From Candidatus Peribacteraceae bacterium (GTDB lineage: Bacteria > Patescibacteriota > Gracilibacteria > Peribacterales > Peribacteraceae), in NCBI GenBank assembly GCA_028717505.1, contig JAQUNQ010000035.1, forward strand, positions 1 through 10,720: a DNA stretch of 10,720 bases, written 5' to 3'. The notes under the pieces are model-generated. The model did not search any database and was not told where the DNA came from. It saw nothing but the letters and a program-made list of their open reading frames with translations. A program made the position numbers and the translations under genes. Below, in pieces: positions 6,801 through 10,720 of the stretch; the first letter of the stretch is position 1, and each line of letters begins with the position of its first letter.

Positions 6801-9800
6801 TTCGTCGTCGCGGAGAAATTGCGTATGAAGGTGTCCTTCGGCTCGTTGTCGTAGTAGTACTCCCCATCCACGCCTTTCTTCCGGATGGTGTTCCACGTGC
6901 GGGAGAAGAGCTGCAGGCGCACGTCCTGTCCGGGCAGGGGCGAGCCGTCCGGCTTCACGGTGATGAGTGAGACGGAGGCTTCCTCGCCGGGGGTCACCAC
7001 GTAGTCATCGCTGCGGATGCCCACGTAGGCATCGGCCTTGTGTACGGGGACAGAGATACGGTTCGAGACGACCTGGTTGTTCTGGTCCGTGATGTCCGCC
7101 TCGATCGTGAGGATCTGGCTCACGGCCTTGGCATCGATGATGGCGGGGATGGAAACGGCGAAGCGGCCGGACGCATCGAGCTTGCCGGTGCCCTGCGCGA
7201 TGTTCTCCGTCTGGCGGTCACAGCGTTCCCAGCACCAGCCTTCCTCGAGGGCGAACGAGTACCACCCGTCCGTGACTTTGTTGAAGAAGTAATCGGTGGT
7301 CTGCGCTCTCCATGAAACTGCGGCGCCGTCCATGGGGGCCCCGAAGTAGTAGGAGCCGGCGATGGTGGCCTGCACCGAATCATGGTTGAAGTACTCTTCT
7401 TTTTCGGTGGTGACCTCCACCTTGTACTCGGGCTTGCGGTAGGCGAGCACCGAGAAGTTCGCCCAGAGGTTGGGATTGACGAGATCCCCTTCGGGCAGCA
7501 CCACGGCTGAGATGCCGTAATTGCCGAGCGCGGCATCCGGGTCGATGGGCAGTTCTCCGTGGAAGCTGCCGAAAGCGGAGAGGGGGAGATTCTTGTTGAA
7601 GATTTCATTGCCGTTCGGATCGCGCACGCTGACGGTGACGGAGCGGCTGGCTTCGGGGAGGCCGAAGGTGCCATCCCACCCGAGCATGCGGACGATCCCC
7701 TTGAAGAAGACGGTATCCCCCGCGCGGTAGAGGGGACGCTCGGTGTAGAGGTATCCCTGCACGCGCTCGGAACCGGCTTGGGCATTGCGGAAATCCGTCC
7801 AGATGTCGAACGCGCCGGAGCGGATGCCCTCGTTCCACTGGCTGCTTACGAAGGCGAAGTCGTTTCCCTTCTGGGCGGTCACCCAGAATTCAGGCTCCCA
7901 CTCGTTCTGCGGGGTCGTGAACGATTTGAGATCGAGCGGCGTCTCGAAGAAGCCGCGTGCATCGGTGGCTCCCGTGAGGACCGTCGTGCCGTTGAGCGAG
8001 TGGAAGCCAATCTCCGCTCCCTGCACGGGGTCGCCCGTCTGCATGTTCGTCGCCCACACGAGCGCATGGTCCCCCGAGTACTTGAGGGTGAGCGCGATGT
8101 TCGTGAGCGCGAAGAACTGATACTGCACGATGGGGGCGCGGTCCCCCCATTCCTTCTTGTACTCCGGGGAGCGGACGGAGAGCGCGTAGATTCCCGAGGA
8201 GAGAGTACGTCCCGCTTCCTTCTCAAGATCGAGGAGGGTGGTGTTCCAGGCATCCTTCTCCTTCGTCACCGCGAGATCCCAGGCGCGGTAATCCTTGTTG
8301 CCTGCGAGGCTCAGGGCCGCATCCCAGTTGCCGAGCTTCGTGGACCGAAGTTGCAGGAAATCCGGGAGCGTGAGTGAAGCAAACTCCAGGTGGAGCGTCT
8401 TCACGTTCACCGTGCTGATGGGGTAGAGCGGGGGATTGCCACGCTCAAAGATGCCGAATTCCCCCTTGGAGCGGATGCTCACCTGCGGCGGGAGCGATGC
8501 GGTAGTGAAGGTGAACTCCCCGGCTTTCCCGAGTCGTTGACCATAGCTATCCGCGATGCCTGTGAGGAGGGAGACGGTGTACGTCGTGCTCGGCTTCAGG
8601 CTCGGGGAAGCGAAAATCTCCACGTTGTCTTCCCAGGTGGAGACCGTCCACTCGACGTCCTTCCATCCCTCAATCTCCGGCTGAATGGCGATCTGTCCCG
8701 GGAGCGAGTCGGCATTCACGGGATTGCTGAAGCGGAGGTGGATGCCGTAATTCTCGTAGGTCCCGCTGAGGAAGGTCATGTCACCGACGGTGGCGAAGCG
8801 CAATTCTTCGCTGCTCGTCGTGCCGAGGTCTCCCACTTTGCTCTGGAGTCCCGACGGGATGGTCACGGTGTAGGCCGTCTTGAAGGAGAAGGGCTTCGCG
8901 GGCTTGAGGACGAGCGTCGTCGGGTCCGTCACGCTCTTCCCGTCGATTTTCATCGTGCCGGAGCGCACGGTGAAGGGGAGGGGAAGGGCACTGGCCGCAC
9001 CTTCGGCAGATTCCTGCTTGAGGGTGAGTGCGTCTTTTGCGCGTTTCGGGTCCATGTTCTGATTGAAGTGCAACTGGACTTCGGTCGTGGGTCCCGCGAG
9101 CGAGGTGCCTTTCTCCGGCTCCGTGGAGACGAGTTCCGGGCGCTGCGTCTCGAAGCTCCAGGAGAAGTCCTTCTCCGTCGCGTCACCCGTAACGGAGGTG
9201 AGTCCTTTGGGAACCGTCACGGTGTAGCGGGTGTTCAGGGGGAGACCGCTCTCCGGGACGTACTCCACTGCCACGGTGCTCAGCCACCGCCAGCGTCCCT
9301 TCACCTCCGGCGAGATGGTCACCGGCCAATTCGCCGTGCGGGCTTGTGCGAAATCACCCTGCACCTGCGTGAGCGGGATCATGGGGCGATCGAAGACGAG
9401 CGTGATCTTCGAGCTGTCGGCAATGCCGACGGCATTCTCGCTCGGGATGCGGGCACGCACCTCCGGCGGACCGGCCACGACGAAGACGAAATCAAGATCC
9501 CTTCCGAGCGGCGTCCCGTCACTCCGCTGCGCCGAGTTGTCCAGGTGGAAGGTGAGGGTCTTTCCCGCCGGCAGGTTCTCCGACGGATCGAAGATGAGGA
9601 CATTATCGGCCCAGGACCAGCTCCCTTTCACTCCTTCCGGCACCGTCATGGCCTCCTCGGCACTCGTGTGATCCATGAGTTCCGGGAAGCTGAAGTGGAG
9701 GTTGCTCGCGGCCGACACTTTCTGGCGGAGTGCGAAGTCCATCGTCGAGAGCGGCCCGCGGGGGATGCGGAGAGTGCCCGTCGCGAAGAGGATGCCGAGC

Positions 9801-9874
9801 AGGATGACGATGATGATCGCCGTCGCGAAGGCAAGGGGCGTTCCCTGTTTTCGGAGAGAGGGGAGGGTGGGCAT
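3869..9874 (-). CDS. membrane-anchored bacterial alpha-2-macroglobulin with thioester
   Basis: A 2001-aa protease-trapping protein on the outer face of the membrane. One membrane helix (about 13-33) acts as anchor; no lipobox cysteine is present, unlike the lipoprotein YfhM of E. coli. Residues about 35-455 look like four Big_5-type Ig-like domains, three ending in an F-x-x-T-like strand. Macroglobulin domains follow, including an MG2-like TERPLYRAGDTV near 711. A possible bait region lies at about 1240-1295 and contains five glycines (1275-1279). The A2M segment YWNPKIVTNAEGKATI is near 1297. The thioester-bearing helical domain has C1503-A-E-Q1506 in FPYGCAEQT. The receptor-binding-like C-terminal domain spans about 1870-2001. 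Only three cysteines exist: the thioester Cys and a C-W-E-R-C pair near 878. I chose ATG 9874 over an in-frame TTG at 9949 because the anchor follows directly. It precedes pbpC on the same strand, the usual trap-and-repair pairing. Confidence 0.95.
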   Translation of the reverse strand: MPTLPSLRKQGTPLAFATAIIIVILLGILFATGTLRIPRGPLSTMDFALRQKVSAASNLHFSFPELMDHTSAEEAMTVPEGVKGSWSWADNVLIFDPSENLPAGKTLTFHLDNSAQRSDGTPLGRDLDFVFVVAGPPEVRARIPSENAVGIADSSKITLVFDRPMIPLTQVQGDFAQARTANWPVTISPEVKGRWRWLSTVAVEYVPESGLPLNTRYTVTVPKGLTSVTGDATEKDFSWSFETQRPELVSTEPEKGTSLAGPTTEVQLHFNQNMDPKRAKDALTLKQESAEGAASALPLPFTVRSGTMKIDGKSVTDPTTLVLKPAKPFSFKTAYTVTIPSGLQSKVGDLGTTSSEELRFATVGDMTFLSGTYENYGIHLRFSNPVNADSLPGQIAIQPEIEGWKDVEWTVSTWEDNVEIFASPSLKPSTTYTVSLLTGIADSYGQRLGKAGEFTFTTASLPPQVSIRSKGEFGIFERGNPPLYPISTVNVKTLHLEFASLTLPDFLQLRSTKLGNWDAALSLAGNKDYRAWDLAVTKEKDAWNTTLLDLEKEAGRTLSSGIYALSVRSPEYKKEWGDRAPIVQYQFFALTNIALTLKYSGDHALVWATNMQTGDPVQGAEIGFHSLNGTTVLTGATDARGFFETPLDLKSFTTPQNEWEPEFWVTAQKGNDFAFVSSQWNEGIRSGAFDIWTDFRNAQAGSERVQGYLYTERPLYRAGDTVFFKGIVRMLGWDGTFGLPEASRSVTVSVRDPNGNEIFNKNLPLSAFGSFHGELPIDPDAALGNYGISAVVLPEGDLVNPNLWANFSVLAYRKPEYKVEVTTEKEEYFNHDSVQATIAGSYYFGAPMDGAAVSWRAQTTDYFFNKVTDGWYSFALEEGWCWERCDRQTENIAQGTGKLDASGRFAVSIPAIIDAKAVSQILTIEADITDQNNQVVSNRISVPVHKADAYVGIRSDDYVVTPGEEASVSLITVKPDGSPLPGQDVRLQLFSRTWNTIRKKGVDGEYYYDNEPKDTFIRNFSATTNEEGKATARVKIDSGGGFRIVATVKDGSGREARAGTSVYAWSDTYINWPHANNDKIDVVADKPTYKVGDTAKLLIKSPYQGKGVKALVTVERENILDKKVIDITSNAQPIEIPVTAEMLPNVYVSVVVVKPRIGETFDENGKDAGAPAYKLGYVQLKVDTEQKRLSVLIEPDKEQYLPGEKVTVTLTTTDRQGKPVPAELSLGTVDMSLLALSGFELPDLVEQFYNRRGLGVYTAEMLMYLIERYKPGSKGGGGGENLEERVRGTFKDTAYWNPKIVTNAEGKATISFTLPDNLTTWHLLAIGSTKTHTFGAAEKTIVETKRVILRPVRPRFAVVGDQVTLGAIVHNFLPTKETFSVSLTGSGFTALDAPVKKVTVDSGGQQKLLFPVVIQPGNSVSLRFLAENPAARDEIVESFPVSVFGTPQTVATTGVTEDVVTEKVLVPTERDADRGTVTATVSPTLATYLPSALDYLLTFPYGCAEQTLSSFLPSIALTRLQGFDAFQVADRQKLEKIVTAGLERLSTFQRSDGGFGYWTESDRSYPYLSAYALHALSLTRDAGYSVDQSMIDRTRNYLDEALRHTDPTDEMYLNPASRAYVLFVLSETGKGDVSLLANLYEQRKQLPLFAKAYLAMALQHEGARTSVSKATSLLTDIQNAAKVDGRGTHFEEENDYSSWSTMHTNDRTTAIVLQAMIRIDPENVLVPNIVRSLLANREDGHWDTTQATAQALLALTDFLRQTKELDASYTAAVDVNGRKVLEESFDKKNVLTRKSVELALDDLLRGQENEIRIGKEGKKAEPEAPLGVGRLYYDLVLSYFYTAPTIPPAEEGLSILRSIEPLSGQAKEPTVGNTYRVTLTITAPEDRHFVAVSSPLPAGMEAIDLSLQTAQKTLLSDSTTAGSYWSEDYWQSGIWRFSHHEFRDDSVFLFAENLPAGVYQYTYLVRATTPGTFRERPARVWEMYFPEIFGQTEGKLMIIKE

Positions 9875-9896
9875 ATTGGTGCGGAGAAAATGGGAA

Positions 9897-9908
9897 TTTA
9901 TCCTACCA
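9897..9908 (-). promoter_or_regulatory. weak candidate promoter for the macroglobulin operon
   Basis: On the minus strand, TGG directly precedes TAGGAT (9900-9905), the form of an extended -10 element, and is followed by AAAT. Transcription would start near 9893, giving a leader of about 20 nt before ATG 9874. No good -35 is visible 17 bp upstream and there is no Shine-Dalgarno. The call rests on position and partial consensus only. Confidence 0.25.
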
Positions 9909-9938
9909 AGGGGGAGGCGGGAGAAGGCGCTGATTACA

Positions 9939-9967
9939 TTGACTTCCAAGGCGTTTTGGCTGAGAAT
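9939..9967 (+). promoter_or_regulatory. sigma70-type promoter reading toward the 167-aa gene
   Basis: TTGACT (9939-9944, 5 of 6 to the -35 consensus) and GAGAAT (9962-9967, 4 of 6 to the -10) are separated by exactly 17 bp. The expected start is near 9974, which is the first base of the hairpin described next. It is divergent from the macroglobulin gene. This is the best promoter in the window on consensus and spacing, but it is not experimentally supported. Confidence 0.5.
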
Positions 9968-9973
9968 AGCGGG

Positions 9974-10148
9974 ACCCGGAGGGCAGACCCTGCGTTCCGG
10001 GTACGTTCTTTGGCAGGACAGGCGACAGGGATTCTTTTCTGTGTGAGGGCGGCCTTCGGTGCCTCATGGGCTTCGGCGGCTGCTCTCGCACCCTGGCGAA
10101 AAACTGTGGCGGGAAGATCCGCCGCGCCGGGAGCGAAAGAATTTTTTT
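9974..10148 (+). ncRNA. candidate structured 5' leader or small RNA
   Basis: The stretch begins at the predicted transcription start with ACCCGGA (9974-9980) pairing TCCGGGT (9996-10002). Inside it, GCAG/CTGC (9983-9986 and 9990-9993) is separated by a symmetric 2x2 internal loop. Two C(TTCG)G tetraloop sequences follow (10054-10059, 10071-10076), the first flanked by GGC/GCC. GGCGG/CCGCC (10108-10112, 10119-10123) is extendable by three more pairs including wobbles. The stretch ends in T7 (10142-10148), directly before the ribosome binding site. I see none of the signature motifs of SRP RNA, RNase P RNA or tmRNA. It may be a structured regulatory leader of the 167-aa gene or a separate RNA. 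The T7 lies about 15 nt from the last good stem, too far for a standard terminator. Confidence 0.35.
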
Positions 10149-10154
10149 GGAGGA
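10149..10154 (+). promoter_or_regulatory. ribosome binding site deciding the start of the 167-aa gene
   Basis: GGAGGA is a near-perfect Shine-Dalgarno only 3 nt from ATG 10158, a rather short spacing. It abuts the T7 tract. It fixes the start at 10158 rather than at the in-frame ATG 10059. Confidence 0.7.
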
Positions 10155-10157
10155 CGT

Positions 10158-10661
10158 ATGAAGCGTCAAGTACAGGTGCATTTGCATGATGGCGAGGAGG
10201 GGCCGGTGTTCTTTCCCGTGGTGGGAAAACTGGAACACGGCAACCTTCAGGTGCTGATGGAAAGGGATTGGGAAGTTTTCTATCTGCCCTTGAAAAGTAC
10301 CAAGCCGGGTGAGCTTCCTCCCATCCGGGAGCACCCTCTCGTGAGGATTTGGGACGAAACCGGTCATGTGCGGCTCATGCTGACGCATTTTCCGGAAGTC
10401 TCTCCTGATCCAAAGGTTCTCCGCGCCACGATTGAGCGCTGGAGGGACCTGGACTGGATCATTCATCATGCGAGAGAGGGCGGTCCCCCGATTGACGGGG
10501 TGACCATTCCCCATTTCATGCACGAGGACTTTGCCCTCGTGCCCAAGATTCCCAACGAGCAGGTGCCCGAAGCGCATCATGTGCTGACGGTCGTCCCTCC
10601 GTGTCTCCTCTGGACCGAGTGTCTAGAGGGCGTGGTCCGGGCGGTCATCACCGTCTCGTGA
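10158..10661 (+). CDS. hypothetical protein, 167 aa
   Basis: I do not recognise this protein. It is soluble-looking, with no signal peptide, membrane helix or lipobox. The N-terminal half (1-75) reads as beta-rich, with FFPVVGKLEHG and a stretch of alternating hydrophobic residues (DWEVFYLPL). The middle (about 88-112) contains a likely helix, KVLRATIERWRDLDWIIHHA. The C-terminal part is proline- and histidine-rich (TIPHFMHEDF, EAHHVLTVVPP). Histidines are frequent, but no established metal-binding pattern is clear. Two cysteines lie close together near the C-terminus (PCLLWTEC). It has its own promoter candidate and ribosome binding site, is divergent from the macroglobulin operon, and is followed by a hairpin. 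The gene is probably real; its function is unknown and the context gives no firm hint. Confidence 0.78.
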   Translation: MKRQVQVHLHDGEEGPVFFPVVGKLEHGNLQVLMERDWEVFYLPLKSTKPGELPPIREHPLVRIWDETGHVRLMLTHFPEVSPDPKVLRATIERWRDLDWIIHHAREGGPPIDGVTIPHFMHEDFALVPKIPNEQVPEAHHVLTVVPPCLLWTECLEGVVRAVITVS

Positions 10662-10699
10662 TCCTTGCCTTGTTGCATTTGCCTGCCGAAGAATTCCCT

Positions 10700-10719
10700 G
10701 GTCCCGCATGCGCGGGACC
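10700..10719 (+). terminator. probable terminator hairpin at the window edge
   Basis: GGTCCCGC (10700-10707) and GCGGGACC (10712-10719) form an 8-bp perfect GC-rich stem with the 4-nt loop ATGC, 38 nt after the stop of the 167-aa gene. The strength and position fit a Rho-independent terminator. The window ends one base later, so the T-run needed to confirm it cannot be seen. Confidence 0.45.
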
Positions 10720-10720
10720 G

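Noticed and set aside
4211..6970. A 919-codon open frame on the plus strand inside the macroglobulin gene
   Set aside because: It is in exact codon register with the real gene, so its stops correspond to sense TTA, CTA and TCA codons, which this genome avoids. The translation is Arg/Gly/His/Asp-rich with no domain.
9875..9949. An extension of the macroglobulin from a TTG at 9949
   Set aside because: It would put 25 residues before the membrane anchor, with no ribosome binding site. ATG 9874 gives the expected N-terminus.
10010..10038. TTGGCA followed by T-rich sequence as a promoter, or TGGCAGG as a sigma54 -24 element
   Set aside because: No acceptable -10 lies at 16-18 bp and no TTGC-type -12 element is present; the pair at 9939-9967 is better.
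8390..10189. A 599-codon plus-strand open frame running out of the 5' part of the macroglobulin gene
   Set aside because: Same codon-register artefact; it then crosses the divergent regulatory region with low-complexity composition.
9903..10580. A 225-codon minus-strand frame opposite the 167-aa gene
   Set aside because: In codon register with the plus-strand gene, which has a ribosome binding site and better protein-like composition. The minus product is Pro/His/Arg-rich and lacks a start signal.
1..10720. CRISPR arrays, tRNA or rRNA genes, insertion sequences and recoded TGA
   Set aside because: No spaced direct repeats, cloverleaf-like stretches, rRNA motifs, transposase motifs or long inverted-repeat ends were seen. 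TGA serves as a normal stop.

Overview
The window looks like a chromosomal segment of an uncultivated bacterium. GC is in the high fifties by eye. TGA is used as an ordinary stop (deaminase, small ORF and last gene), so the code is standard. The gene content (a kinase-like/dCMP deaminase fusion, a giant membrane-anchored alpha-2-macroglobulin followed by PBP1C, and short unknown proteins) would suit a Patescibacteria/CPR member of the Peribacteria or Peregrinibacteria kind. That placement is inference; nothing in the window, such as rRNA, fixes the taxonomy.

Layout, left to right. (1) 32-1060, minus: a fusion of a P-loop kinase-like domain and a zinc deoxycytidylate deaminase. (2) 1061-1183: a divergent intergenic region with a leader hairpin, a possible sigma70-type promoter reading right, and a strong Shine-Dalgarno that points at a short out-of-frame ORF overlapping the deaminase start. 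(3) 1184-1435, plus: a small ORF with low GC3, uncertain. (4) 1452-3806, minus: penicillin-binding protein 1C, complete with both catalytic domains. (5) 3807-3868: a 62-bp spacer almost filled by a 14-bp perfect hairpin embedded in ATCAG repeats. (6) 3869-9874, minus: a 2001-residue alpha-2-macroglobulin with an intact C-A-E-Q thioester motif and an N-terminal membrane anchor. (7) 9875-10157: a divergent regulatory region holding a good sigma70-type promoter followed by about 175 nt of hairpin-rich sequence ending in T7. (8) 10158-10661, plus: an unrecognised 167-aa protein with a GGAGGA site. (9) A GC-rich hairpin at the right edge, probably its terminator.

How the genes fit together. The alpha-2-macroglobulin and PBP1C form the classic bacterial pair. 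The macroglobulin is thought to trap proteases that reach the cell surface or periplasm, and PBP1C to repair damaged peptidoglycan. They are co-directional, macroglobulin first, and probably co-transcribed. The deaminase works in pyrimidine deoxynucleotide supply (dCMP to dUMP) and resembles, in domain order, anti-phage deaminases of the AvcD/DcdV type. No CRISPR array, tRNA, rRNA, insertion sequence or clearly novel multi-gene system is visible. The most interesting undescribed items are the structured region 9974-10148, the repeat-hairpin between the macroglobulin and PBP1C genes, and the short overlapping ORF at the deaminase start.
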